Source of the DNA: Watersipora subatra
Taxonomy: Eukaryota > Bryozoa > Gymnolaemata > Cheilostomatida > Watersiporidae
Assembly (NCBI RefSeq): GCF_963576615.1
Contig: NC_088717.1
Location: forward strand, 19,392,108-19,456,107
Reading direction: 5' to 3'
Length of the DNA: 64,000 bases
Shown one piece after another: positions 1-11,900 of the stretch. A model generated the notes under the pieces. The model worked only from the letters and a program-made list of their open reading frames with translations. It was not told where the DNA came from and ran no database searches. The position numbers were made by a program, and so were the translations under genes. Within the stretch, counting starts at the first letter, position 1. Each line of letters opens with the position of its first letter.

Positions 1-1451
1 GCCGGGCTAATGGCAAGTGGCATGCAAGCAACTACATCATCTGGCATTGTTATATAGGTTGTTTTTTTAATACCAACATTCCGCTAGTCTTTAAACATAA
101 GTGAAATTGTCTGCTTTAATTCCGCTGAAGCTAATCTTTGATGATAGCTGGTCAGTTAGCTAACATCCGTAAGAATAAGCAATTAAGTCATGCAGTGGGA
201 TGTCTTATCTTTGCTTTTAAATCAACCACAAGTTATGTGTTGTCAAGCAATATATTTACTGATTTCCTAGTGGTCCGGTTGGTTATTCGATAAAGCAAAC
301 TTGCCAAACTTAAGATTGAATTCACCAAGGTGACAGCGATAAGGAGTCTGACAAGTAACAGATTAATGATTGAATCAACATTTCTTGAGTCTTGTGAACC
401 CAAATCTTGACCTGTTTACCCAGCAGGTGGGCTATAATCAGACCCAAGGTGATAGTTATCGATAAGACAGTTTGCAAAGCATCAGTTGTGGTAAAAGAAA
501 TGGAGGGTTCTGTAATTACAGCCTATGATTGCTGGTCAATGGCTAACAGTACAGCTATGAAAACCAACCAATTCCCTTCCTAAGGTCACCCAGTGGCGTA
601 TATAGCAAGTAGAAAGTGCAGAGTCAAAATTAGTGTAAAAGATCAAATAAGAAATACATAGCCCAGGTATATGAAATATGTAGCCTATAAACAGACCCTA
701 CATAGAGTATGAACATAGTCTCAGAGGTGGTAAATATTACCTAGCTCTATGGTGACTGATTTGAAATATAGCTACAAAATGTTGTTATGCCATCAATTTC
801 CTCTCGCCTTGCTGATCACCTAAAATTATCCCTCTGTTGATGGAAAAACAGGTGCTTCAAAATTCTTAATTTAGACTTTGCAATCACCATTTTTTGACTG
901 CAAATGCTAACAATCCTTCACTTGAGATGAATTTGACAAAGGAATACAGTCAAATAATGTTTTCGATCACCTTTACATGCGGCACAAAATTTGAGCTAAT
1001 CTTTCAAAACGTTAGTCTTGTAAGATAAAGTGAAAGAGCTGGTAAAAATTAAAACACTATATGTAAAAATAATTTTAAAAAAATGTCAAATGGATTGAAA
1101 CTACTTGTGCATCTGGTGTGATTAAAAGTTATAGCAAACATCAATTTATACTCACTCAATTTATTAACGAACTTATCCAAGGTAAAGTACTAATTACCAT
1201 TTCATTTTATTAATTTGGTTTTTGTAAGACAATTTAGGATTTCACTTCATATTTTTAAAATTATGATATATTAAATTTTATTTTAATGCTGCATGTAATC
1301 ACTTGAAGCTTTTATTATTATTGCTTAGGCTCGAGAACAAACACAACAAAATAGTGCGCAACATATTTTTACAAAGTTTAAACATATGAAGCAATTATCA
1401 GAAAGTATCAACTTCACACGTCATATTTAGACTGTACAGAAAGTGACTAAC
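1..1451 (-). other. Intron 3 of gene A, partial; no exon seen
   Basis: No coding exon is visible. The stretch matches 42700-44151 of gene B nearly base for base. About 528-1256 corresponds to the right arm of the inverted repeat described in gene B; the matching left arm would lie outside the window. The first bases belong to the 3' end of a dispersed repeat (GGGCTAATGGCAAGTGG) also seen near 8470, 42700 and 51910. Confidence 0.6.
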
Positions 1452-2392
1452 CAGTTTGAGAGGGTTTGTACTGCGCTTTGTCCGTCTGGATAAAAATTGA
1501 GACACTCTTAGATACAACAGTCACTTGTCCATATGACACGATTTCAGGAGCAGAAGGGTTAACCAACTGAAAAGCAACCCTAATCTGTGCGGAGCCTGGT
1601 CTTAGGTCTCTAGGGACAGATAGCGGAGCATCAAACACTTTTCCTGAAAAAAATGTTATACTGTTGTATAACATATGTATGTTAATGGTTGTATATAACA
1701 TATGTTAACAGTTGTATAATATATGTATGTAAAAAGTTGTGTGTAACATATGTTAGCGGTTGTATAACATATGTATGTAAAAGATTGTGTATAACATATG
1801 TTAACAGTTGTATAATATATGTATGTTAATGGTTGTATATAACATACGTTAACGGTTATATAAAATATGTATGTAAAAGGCTGTATATAACATATGTTAA
1901 CGATTGTATATATGTATGCAAAGAAGTTCTGAATGAAATTATCCAGAACTTTGACTTTCTGTTAACTTCCACACAACTAACCCTTGCTACGATTACACTC
2001 AGTAAAAAACTTTATAAAAATGCTCTTGCGTCTTTATGGAAACTAACCTGGTGTGAAAGAGTGGTTAGACGAAAACTTCTTCTGATTATTCTGGGAGATC
2101 TCCGTGACAACGCTGGAATACTGAGAGGAACCGCGAGTATTGTACTGAATATTAGCAGTCAGACCGGGGCGTATTATTTTAGGAACGAGTACTACATAAT
2201 CTTCTTGGTTTGATCCATGTGCACAGGAAGCCAGCAGCGCAATGATGAATATCTGTAGGAAACCTGAAACATGATAAAGTGACAAAGCGTTACAAACATG
2301 AAAATTAATACATTGATGAAGTGTTTGCTGAAAAGACATCTGAGAATATTTACCCATGTTTCAGCTGTTATGCCTGCACATGAAGTTGCCAT
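1452..2392 (-). CDS. TEP / CD109-like gene A, 5' end only (exons 1-3)
   Basis: First three coding exons of an alpha-2-macroglobulin-family gene that continues left of the window: exon 1 2354-2392, exon 2 2048-2252, exon 3 1452-1643 (read right to left). Exon 1 starts MATSCAG and exon 2 continues with a hydrophobic run ([13 protein letters not shown]), together a signal peptide; the following [12 protein letters not shown] and the exon 3 motif [11 protein letters not shown] are typical of macroglobulin domains 1-2. The family comprises secreted or surface proteins that trap proteases or tag targets through an internal thioester. Splice phases close exactly. Compared with gene B the encoded protein differs at only two seen places (NQE versus NQK, VPR versus VPS). 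The remainder of the gene is outside the window, so integrity is unknown. The ATG is the only methionine before the signal peptide core, but exon 1 is short and its assignment is the weakest part. Confidence 0.75.
1655..1920. repeat. Minisatellite, about 47-48 bp period, beside exon 3 of gene A
   Basis: Units built on GTTGTATAACATATGTATG alternating with a TATATAACATATGTTAAC half. The array begins about 12 nt upstream of the exon 3 acceptor. The gene B counterpart is about 44355-44620 with a few substitutions. Confidence 0.75.
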
Positions 2393-3677
2393 CAAAATAT
2401 CAGCTTTCTTTTATATATCTACAAAGGTTTCTGACAGGCATTGTGATTAGTCAAAGGCTTAAAAGCAGCAAATACAACAGCCAATCCAGATATTGCATGA
2501 ACTGATAAGCTTGCTTATCAGTCAAAGAGCTTCTCTAGACCTTGTGTTGCTGTCTACTAGGAATATTTCGAATACCGAATGAAAATGATTGCACCAAGTT
2601 TTGTGTTTGTAAAAAGCTGAGATAGTCTGCCTTTTGCAAGTTTACCGGAGGTGATATTATAAACGCAATTCATTTAAGTATCAAACATTTGTCTATATAT
2701 CTTTAAAGTAACTAATTGTTAACAAAATAATTTATTAAAAACAGTTTGTCTACATTGTTAGGCCATAGCTGGCTCTCGATCAGTAGAGTAGGGAGCCTTA
2801 CACAATAAATAAATCTATTTTTTCATTAGTACAATAATTATTTCATTAGTACAATAATTATTTTATTAGTACAATAATTATTTTATTAGTACAACCACTT
2901 AATTCGAATTCTAGTTCAATTACCAAATCAAATATTTATTTTTTCGTATCTCATATAGATATACGGTGTTTAACCTATTTTGCTCTATCCATTGCCAAGT
3001 TGCCTTGTATACATACCATACCCTATCCACAACTCATATCATATGCTCATTTATGTTACAGTTTCTTCTCTTCTAGTATTAGTGAGGTTGACAGAATTCT
3101 GTACTCTCATGCTAACCAAAATAAACATTATACACAAACAAATGAAATGAGCTATTTCATGCATTAAGAGCTGTTGTACAAGTACTTGATATACCACGTA
3201 CATTGTTTAGTTCCCGACAGTTTCCATAGTCAGATATTTTAGATGATCAACTTGAGAGATGTATTTTACAGTACATAAAATGACATAGCGATGAATGGCA
3301 ACAGGAAAACTCATTAAGAGGTCTATTTTAAGGGAGTGACCAAAAGTTAAAAAAATCCGATTTGATACTAGTCAAGAAAACGAAAACTAAATATTTGAAT
3401 ATCTCTATTTTCATCATACACGACTAATTTGACATTGAAATATTGCTTAGAGAGCTCAATAAATTTATAGTCCTTATCATATCTCAGTCTACAGGACAGT
3501 AAAATGCTTGAAGACTTAAGCTGCCTCATAGTAGTCAACAAATCGTCTTAAATTGGGTTTATTTAAATAAAAACCCAATGTAGAATTTGACAAATTTTAT
3601 GGCTTTGCTAATTCTATGGCTGTAAAATAGTTGAGTTAAAAATGTTTTTCATATAAACTGCTATGGAATAAAATTTT
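2393..3677. promoter_or_regulatory. Divergent intergenic region between TEP gene A and AKR gene 1
   Basis: The TEP gene reads left and the AKR gene reads right from this 1.28 kb gap, so it must hold both promoters or a shared one. On the minus strand a TATATAAAAG box lies at 2408-2417, only 16 nt before the proposed TEP ATG, unusually close. In the second copy the same site reads TATATACAAG. A short 22-bp direct repeat (ATTAGTACAATAATTATTT) occurs about four times at 2820-2895. No other gene is seen. Confidence 0.4.
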
Positions 3678-6600
3678 ATGCACCAGAAGCTCAATTTACT
3701 GTTATGTGGCTTAGCTGGGGAAGCTGGTGCATTCCATAGACTTTTCATACAAGGTAGGAGTTAAAAACTTCTGAATAGATGCTTGCATTTGCCCAATACA
3801 TTTGCGTGAGAACTGAATATGTTACTTGTTGAACAGGAGTTGGAAGTGTTGGCCTTTCTGGATTACATGGTCCAACCGATGAGAAGGAAGCTCAAGAAGC
3901 GATAATCTACGCAATAGACAGCGGTGTTAACTTCATTGACACAGCACCATTCTACAACAACCGGCGGTGAGCAGCCAGCCGCTTCTTGCTGCCTAATCAG
4001 ATGTGTATTAATAGCTATTTTGCTCAGTGATGGTTTAAAAAATAACTTGCTAAAAACCTGTTTATTGCTTTAACTTTTACTAGGCAGAGTAAGACAAGTA
4101 AATTAATGGGAAATACCACGGTTATACCTAAACCTGTGTTGAGATAAGTAGGAGAGAATAATTCTTGTAGAGCTGAAGAACTACTAGGCGACATCGTGTC
4201 ACAGTTCGACCGAGAAACTATTTGCTTGGCTACAAAAGTAGGGAGATATATGGATCCTGCCAGTGGCACACAGAGGTGAGTAGCTTGTAACCTGGTTCAG
4301 TGTTTGCTGTGAGACTTACTAGAACTAAAGAACTATGAAATTGCTATTTCTGTTGACAAATTGGCTTCGGGCTTTTTCACTCGCTTAAATATGTATGTTT
4401 AATACACTAGGTTACTCATGACAGTGGAGTTATGGCTCCCTGTACTTGCGCCTATGAGTAGTACGCATCTATGGTAGTACTATACTTTGTTTTACGGCAT
4501 GAATATTATGGCTTTATGAATATTATGGGAACATTCAGCATGTCGCCATGTTCACAATGGACGCCATGGTGCAATCGTTAAATTGGAATGTTGAATGTCG
4601 GGTTTTCTAGTTTTTATTTGTGACTGGTTGGTAGGAATAAATCTAGGTCGCAATCTTTACCATAAACAGCGCAGTGTCTGGTGGCGTCTGACGTCTGAAG
4701 CCAGGGTTGAGAGGTTAAATAAAAGATAGTTTCCTACAGGATTTCAACTCGCGACATACGGGTTAATAGACCTTCACACTAACACCTGCACCAACCAACC
4801 ACCTCTTGACAATTCGGAATAGTTATGGACATACTTATTCTCTGTGCTTGCCGGTGCACATGACTCCTCACTGCCAGGGTGCTAGTGCAATAGTTCACGT
4901 TTAGTTGTTTTTTGACGAGTGCATGTTATACATTATTATTGGGTTTTTGTACATTTTTCTATCCTTTCCAGCTTTGATTATTCTGCTGAAACGACGAAGG
5001 AAAGTGTGCTGAAAAGCTTACAATGTATGAAGCTGTCATACATAGACCTTGTGCAGATACATGATGTAGAACACGTGCCCAGCCTACAGACCCTTATCAA
5101 TGAAACTATTCCATGTTTAGTAGATCTAAAAATGTCTGGACTTATCAAGTCTATTGGTGTTACAGGTACATTTGTTTAGACATGATTGCTGATTGATTGA
5201 TTGATAACAATATTGCAAACATGATTGATTAATAAATTTAACATGATTGCTGTACAGTTAGTTTGTACATAAGGAATGTTTCTTAGACAGCTAAGGTCAT
5301 TGACACGAGCTGTTCCTTAGACAAATACACAATTCTCCCAGAGCTTGGTATTGAAGATGTAAACAAGGAGTCATGTTGGTTACCAACAATATTTGTATTC
5401 AGCATGCTGCCGGCAGTCGGCAAAATGGTTTTAACATTTTTTGTTGTCAGCTCAAATGATGTCACAACTGCCAGAGGAGCTGTCAAAACACTCCTGATTG
5501 ATCCAACACTTCCTACATCAATATTTTTGCCATTGTTTTAGTAAAGATGCGAAAAGTTTAGGCTGTAGTGCCATAAACATCTGATAGCTTTAGATTGGAC
5601 TTGACAACCATTGTGATAGTTACCACAAGCATTCCGAAGCTTTGTTATGTGTTGCAGGCTATTCTACAAGGCATGTTCGGAAACTAGTCGAGGCCTGTAT
5701 GGAGCATATAGATGTGGTCATGTCATACTGCAGACACAATGTGTATGATACCACTTTAGCCAGGGATCTACCATTTTACAAAAATAACAACATTGGAGTG
5801 ATAAATGCATCTCCCCTTGGTGAGTTGGCATCAAATTTGATCTACTGCATTAGCCATTATTGCTCCTATTATAAGTTTTTATCGATGCCTATAAAAATAT
5901 ATCTACATGTATATTCATCTTCATAGTTTTTGTACCTAACAAACATCTTTCCCTACATGCAACAAAACAGCACAGATTATTGACTTACAAACAGACATTT
6001 TACCGACTTTTGCATTATGAGTTGTGTTCTCTTTACAGGAATAGGATTATTCACTAATGGAGAGAGCATAGCTTCTTGGCACCCGGCGACAGATGAGATA
6101 AAAGAAGCCTGCAAAGAAGCTGCAAACTACTGTGACTCTCAGGGAGTAGACATTGCACGACTAGCACTCAGGTACCTTGTCTTTAATTTCTGTAATAATC
6201 GTGCAGTTATTAGACCAGTTAATAGCAGTAATCGTGCAGTTATTAGACCAGTTAATAGCAGTAATCGTGCAGTTATTAGACCAGTTAATAGCAGTAATCG
6301 TGCAGTTATTAGACCAGTTAATAGCAGTGATCGTGCAGTTATTAGACCAGTTAATAGCAGTAATCGTGCAGTTATTAGACCAGTTAATAGCAGTAATCGT
6401 GCAGTTATTAGACCAGTTAATAGCAGTAATCGTGCAGTTATTAGACCAGTTAATAGCAGTAATCGTGCAGTTATTAGACCAGTTAATAGCAGTAATCGTG
6501 CAGTTATTAGACCAGTTAATAGCAGTAACCGTGCAGTTATTAGACCAGTTAATAGCAGTAACCGTGCAGTTATTAGACCAGTTAATAGCAGTAATTTTGC

Positions 6601-7283
6601 AGTTATTAAATTGATGTTAGCAAGTATACAACTGTTCAATTTCTGGAAGTCGATTATGAAAAGATGAGTGCTCTACCGAGGAGCTTATGAATCAGCCAAT
6701 CATCATGTAGCTCTATACACTGTGTAATCACATGCAAATCTATTCATCATAGACTCGCATGTAGGTCGTCTATACACTGTAGGGTTGCATTCAAGAAAGT
6801 GTAATTAATTTTTAAAAAAGAAGGAAACTTCTAAAGCTACTCTAGGAGTCGTGGTCTGCAGTGGAAGATTAAGAATGCAATTTGGAGGACATATCAGATA
6901 AAAGGCAATTATTTCTAGAGCTATCAGTATGAGATTCAAGTTACAGGAGTAGTCCTCTCCTTGATATTATTTGAGCATCTGCTGCGCGCTTTGGTTTAGT
7001 GTTAGCTGAAATATATTGGCATATTACTAATCAACCAAGCTTACCGACTCACCTCTTGTGTTATTACAGGCATTCCGCTGAGACAGAGGACATCTCGATG
7101 ACACTATGGAGTAGCAGAAAGCTACAGCATATGAGGTCAAACATATCTTGCTCTATTCTACCACTGACGAAATTAGAAAAGTCCACTATGCAGTATATCA
7201 AAACAGAAATATTGTCACGCGTTCAGGACAAACATTGGGAAGAGCAGCTGGATAAAGAAAATCCATTTTGGCCAATAGAATGA
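3678..7283 (+). CDS. Aldo-keto reductase, L-galactose dehydrogenase-like, copy 1
   Basis: Seven exons: 3678-3753, 3837-3966, 4171-4275, 4972-5165, 5658-5819, 6039-6171, 7070-7283; 1014 bp, 337 residues. All junctions are GT..AG and phases close to a single frame. The protein is an NAD(P)-dependent oxidoreductase of the (beta/alpha)8 aldo-keto reductase fold; the tetrad is complete: D60 in NFIDTAPFY, Y65, K91 in LATKVG, H134 in VQIHD. Blocks ETIPCLVDLKMSG, GVTGYST, VVMSYCRHN, GVINASPLG and the SWHPATDEIKEACK region point to the L-galactose dehydrogenase-like branch. The final cofactor-binding stretch (ISMTLWSSRKL) departs from the usual hydrophobic-VLVG form, so activity is uncertain. The first exon is the least certain: an in-frame stop lies three codons upstream of its ATG and it aligns without gaps to the family N-terminus, but identity is low. 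The substrate is not determined by sequence. Confidence 0.82.
4600..4835 (-). mobile_element. tRNA-like SINE candidate in AKR gene 1
   Basis: On the minus strand a B-box-like GAGTTGAAATCC follows an A-box-like stretch near 4740-4800. It lies in the intron between exons 3 and 4, and the second copy is at about 47300-47555 with small indels. Identification rests on two short promoter-like boxes only. Confidence 0.35.
5287..5543. other. Unassigned dual-strand open stretch inside the AKR gene
   Basis: About 85 codons are open on both strands between AKR exons 4 and 5. The plus strand reads from TAKVIDTSC to a TAG at about 5540; the minus strand reads NNGKNIDVGSVGS to VSMTLAV then stop. I do not recognise either. 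Base composition is richer and more codon-like than the surrounding intron, and the second copy (about 47984-48240) differs at about one codon. There are no clear splice sites that join it to the AKR protein. It could be a retrocopied exon or transposon relic. Confidence 0.35.
6197..6592 (+). repeat. 33-bp minisatellite, 12 units, in AKR gene 1 intron 6
   Basis: Twelve near-perfect 33-bp units start 26 nt after the donor of exon 6 (CTCAG|GTACCTTG). Because 33 is divisible by three, frames stay open; read through from exon 6 each unit gives NRAVIRPVNSS. Variants GATCGT and AACCGT replace AATCGT in single units. A degenerate thirteenth unit follows. Normal splicing to the exon at 7070 preserves the AKR fold, so the array is taken as intronic. 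Confidence 0.9.
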
Positions 7284-8950
7284 ATGTAGCGCAAGGCAGG
7301 AGGAGACCGGTTCCTTAGATTGCTGATCTGTTATCAACTAAACTAGATTGCTTCAACTAACCAGACACTTGTAACTACTTGTCACTCACACCATGTCTAA
7401 GAAAGACTACACTGAGATTATTTTGTTATTGGAACTTTTTTTGCTGGAAACCTAGATTATTCAACATTAATTAAAAGATCAAAGGGATGTTTTTGTATAA
7501 TTTGTTCAATATAAATAAAATAGTGTTTGAGTACTCAGTAAACGTATAAAATATAAAAGTGCTTTTTAAAAAAGATTAACAATCGAGATGATCACCTACA
7601 ATGATTGCAAATAGTAAAACTTGAACCAGATGGAAGTTATCTGACACTTGCAGAACTGGTCAGACTGACTCTGCTACCAGTAATACCTGTAATCCAGTAC
7701 CACCTGTATATACGTCTGGTTGATGTTGACTAAAGTGTCAAGCCCTATACAAATAGGGTGAACTGGAAAACCTTACGAAATAAAAAAAACAAGATCTGAA
7801 AAGGCGCTGTGCTAAGTGATGAGCCGTGGAAGCATCTAGAGAACAAACAAACCTATCGGTCAGCTACTGCACCAGTAAAGTACAACCGCTGTACTGCACC
7901 TTCCGTCAAGAGTGAATTTGGTCCGGCAAAAATTGCTTCAATAGTATAGTGCAGCTCTATAGAATAAATGGCAAATTTCACAATCAAGCCACAACCATGT
8001 AGACTGCTGTAAGAGAGAGAAACTGAGCAAAGACTTGCTCTTGAGAGTTTTTGCCTATTATCTGCTAGGCGGGTGAGGTGCACAGACAGACTCCTCAGCC
8101 AAAATGTCCCTTTGAAGGATAATTTGGCTGAATGGCAGAACGAAATCTATATGCATATATCTCAGTTTGTGGGTCGTCTGTCGTTCAGCCTGTCCAGCTA
8201 GAGCTATTAGTATCGAGCAATGACAAAATATGCATCGCAAAATATTTGATCTCGGAAACTCACTTTCACTTGGCTATATAGCCTAACTAATTAAGCTATG
8301 TGAGATACAATGGGTTCATTGGGCGATAAAGTCGTTCCACGGGTTAAAATTTGCATAGCGCTCTGCGTTACGCAACGTCACTAAAGCTCTCACAGCTCTT
8401 ATTAATAAGTTTAGCAGTATCGATACTAGTTCACTCAAATTAGCCATTGGCATTGTGCCAGGCTAATGGCAAGTGGAAGGTAACTACATTACCTGCCACT
8501 GTTTATAAGCAGTTTTTTGATACCCGTGCAACTCCAATCATTCGGCTACTTCTCTCTTCTAGAACCTCCATTTGTTTCCTGTTTCTACACATTTCACACT
8601 GTACCCCATGTCTAAAGGGTATGTAGTCATTAGCTTAGAGTGAAGCTCTTGACATTCAGTATAATACCTCTCTTCTGCTTACGCCTCCTTTTTTATAAAA
8701 GTACCCATTTTTGACTGCATATGCAAATTCTTTGATAGTGTACAGGAAGTCGTAACATAAATGCTTCCAAAATGGCAGTTCAACATCGAAGCTGAACATT
8801 AGAGAAGCTTGTAATGCAAAGTTCGAAATGTGCAAAATGGATTGCAAGAAATTGTATTTACTAGAGATTATATAAAAACAGAAGATCTACATAGCTACTA
8901 TTTGTAAATTATGTTTAGTTTTGTGTTTTATGTTTTAGCAAGTTCAGTCT
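7284..8950. other. Convergent intergenic region, AKR gene 1 to TEP gene B
   Basis: Holds the 3' ends of both genes. No coding exon is seen. From about 8080 to 8490 there is a dispersed repeat ending GTGCCAGGCTAATGGCAAGTGG that also occurs at 42415-42720. Compared with the second copy (50824-52404) about 92 bp at 8193-8284 are extra here. Confidence 0.6.
7514..7519 (+). terminator. Polyadenylation signal AATAAA of AKR gene 1
   Basis: AATAAA 231 nt after the stop codon. In copy 2 the same site reads AAGAAA. A second AATAAA lies near 7780 in both copies. Confidence 0.45.
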
Positions 8951-11900
8951 TCACTTTCTTTTCCAGTAAGAGAAACATCCTTCGCAGTTATCTCCACATA
9001 CATCACAAATGTTGACGTTACCGAGACGGGAGCTCGAGTAGAAGATGGTCTGCTGGTTCTCAGGCTCGTAATAATCATAGACCTTTACAGCAACTGGCCT
9101 AGCTTTAGCTACTAATCCTGTTCTGTCAGCATTGACCTCTACACACTTCTCCTCGCTTGTAAGCTGTAATAACAGGGAAACTAAATAATATATATTTAGA
9201 TGTCTATAATTGGCCACAACTGTTGTTTTTTTGAGCAATTTAAAAGGTTGCAAGTGATTATGAGCGTTTTTCCAAAGTTTGCAAGTGATTGTTAATTTGT
9301 GAGCGTTCTTCTTTAGAAAAGTTCGTAATTTATAAGTAGTATGTTAAAATACCATAAACATACTTATGAACTGCCTTCAGTAAACAGAATACATCTTAAA
9401 CAGTTACCATATATGGACATCTGAAGTTTACAACCAATAAACAACCACAGACTCGCTAGAAAGATAGTCTAACAACAGTGAAAGTCCAACAGGTGCTCTT
9501 ACCTCATCAAAATAAAGAATAACCTTTCTGTCACCCTCTTCAATTCTCTTCACTCCGTCGTAGCGTTCCATCTCAAGTGCCTCAATGTCAGCCGTGAAAC
9601 CACTCGGTATACCGATCTCTTTAACAGCCATGCCTGTTGTACCACCCAGCAACCACCTAGTAACCACACACATCTCTTGTCACCTCAGCAGTCTTATATG
9701 GCACTGACTGTATGGAATTTAAACTAGTATAATATTCCTTTACAGAGATATCTGTATATGTACATTTCCTCACTATGAAAACTGCTGCAAAGATGTAAAG
9801 CTCCAACCAGAATATTACATTAGTCATAACTAACCTGGTACAGACTCTCACTGTAATCCTATTGTCTGACTCACTGATTATAGTGGCTACGGTGTCAAAT
9901 GCGGGCTCTTGTTCGTATGCCTCCACATTGTAACTGACAGAAACTTGAGCTAAGGCTACTCCAGAGCCACTGGCTGATATGCTCACAGACTTGGTATCAG
10001 CATCCAACTAGAAACATGTCAGATCCATAATATGTGATACCTGATGAGCATTGAATACACTGGCTGAGGGTTGTCTCAAGAATGTAGGAAGGACTACTAA
10101 CCACCCGACTTTGCAACAAAAGAGCATTGGAAGAGCTGATGCTATAGGAATTGGTTTGTCCTGCTGCTGCAACATCCACAGTCATATTATTTGATCCAAA
10201 TGCTATTTTGGCATATTTAGCGAGTGCTTGTAATGCCACAACTGTATCCTAGAAACAGTAGAAAAGGCATGATATTAGCTCATGTAGAGTAGTTCATAGA
10301 TGTATTCACATCAGACCTCGACACGCACAAACGCATAGCTTTAGTGTGTAGTTGCTAGGCATATTTTGAAAAGGAGTGAAAAAATAGGATTAGTGACTCA
10401 AACCTGAGTTGATGAGAAGCCACCATTGCTGTTTCTCTGAGATGAAATCCATTTAAGGATAGGCATCGCTTCTGTGACACCAGATCTCTCTGTGACCAGC
10501 TGCAGTACATAACCAGCCAGCTCTATGTCAATAGCTCGACCCTGCTGGTGTGGAGCCCTCCATGCTTTGCTGTTGGTTGCAGGAGTAGGTTGGGGCTGGT
10601 GCCAGTATTGCATTCCACCTAATATACACTGAGTTCTTAAAACAATCATAGATCAATGCAGAGAGTAGTAGATGTAGAAAGAAGTAAGAAGTGCGATAAG
10701 ACAACTCTATTTAGTGTGAACCTTTTTGAAGCTAAATATTTGCTATATTATTTTTTATATATATTATTGTATTATGTATTATATTTTGCTAGTTTTATTA
10801 TTAATGAACTAGTACCCCGGTAGTCCGATGTGCTGCAAGAGATTGTCAGGTATGCTAGTGATGCTAATAAAACACAGAAAATAAGTGCACAGTAATTTGA
10901 GCAACGTGGAAGGTGAATGGTTAGTCCAGTTGGCTGCGCGTGAATGCTGCAGGTTCAAATCCTGAATGAGGCAATCATTTTTCTCAACCCGCAACCATAG
11001 CGACGGACTGACAGATGAATATAGCTCTTACTATAGTAAAGATAATATACTTACCAAAATGGCTGACCAGACTATAATCAAACTAATAAATTATTTTCCA
11101 TAAATTATATTACAATGATTAAATAATTAAATGTAAAATTGATATAAAGATTAGTTTTAATTTTCTTTTGTAGCTGAAGATCTTATCTTAGCCCTAGTTC
11201 TAGCCCTAGTATTACCCTTGGTTCTATATAAAAATTATTATCCTCATACCTTCATGTTTGGCCAGCATTTCAAGAGGAAGAAAAGCTCTGTCCACATTGG
11301 AGCTGCCAGCCTTGAAAAGAGCATAGGAAATCAGTGCGAGACTGTAGGGATCAGAGAGAGCGGAAACGTGGCTATCCAAATAAACCTGCGCATTCTTCTG
11401 AGCTCTTGCAAGATTTGCTGACGCGACTGAAGAGGTTTGTGGAATGTCTGATATGGCAATTAAGACAAACGCTGTCAACGTTACATCGCTACTGGCTCCA
11501 CCACCCTGTTATTAGAATCAAATATTAGGAATTATGGTTATGTATGTCAATGGTATCATGATGAGAGTAAACAATTCTATTTCCTTAATCCCAAACTTGT
11601 TTGTTTCTACATTTGTGCTACATTTCTATTTAGTGATACTAACATACTACATCTACCATCGTATGTTTCAGTTTATGTCTATTACTACAATCCGCAATCC
11701 TATTAGATTATTTTTTATGACTACCAATACCAGTAAAAAGTTATACAAACACACCGTCATTCCCTTGTGGATGATGCGACCAGGTTCTGGGAAACTCCCA
11801 TCAGAATTTTGCCTCCTGATTATCCAGCCAACCGCTTTTGAAATTATCTCCTCGTCCACAAAAATAAAGCTTTTCGCTTGTTGGAATGACTTGACTACAA

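Noticed and set aside
2043-2357. Continuous 104-codon minus-strand frame as the TEP N-terminus (MGKYSQM start)
   Set aside because: It reads through intron 1; splicing exon 1 (MATSCAG) to IFIIALL gives a better signal peptide and uses GT..AG sites.
10918-10963. Functional tRNA gene
   Set aside because: A and B boxes are present but I could not confirm paired acceptor and anticodon stems, and the sequence sits in a longer repeat-like block.
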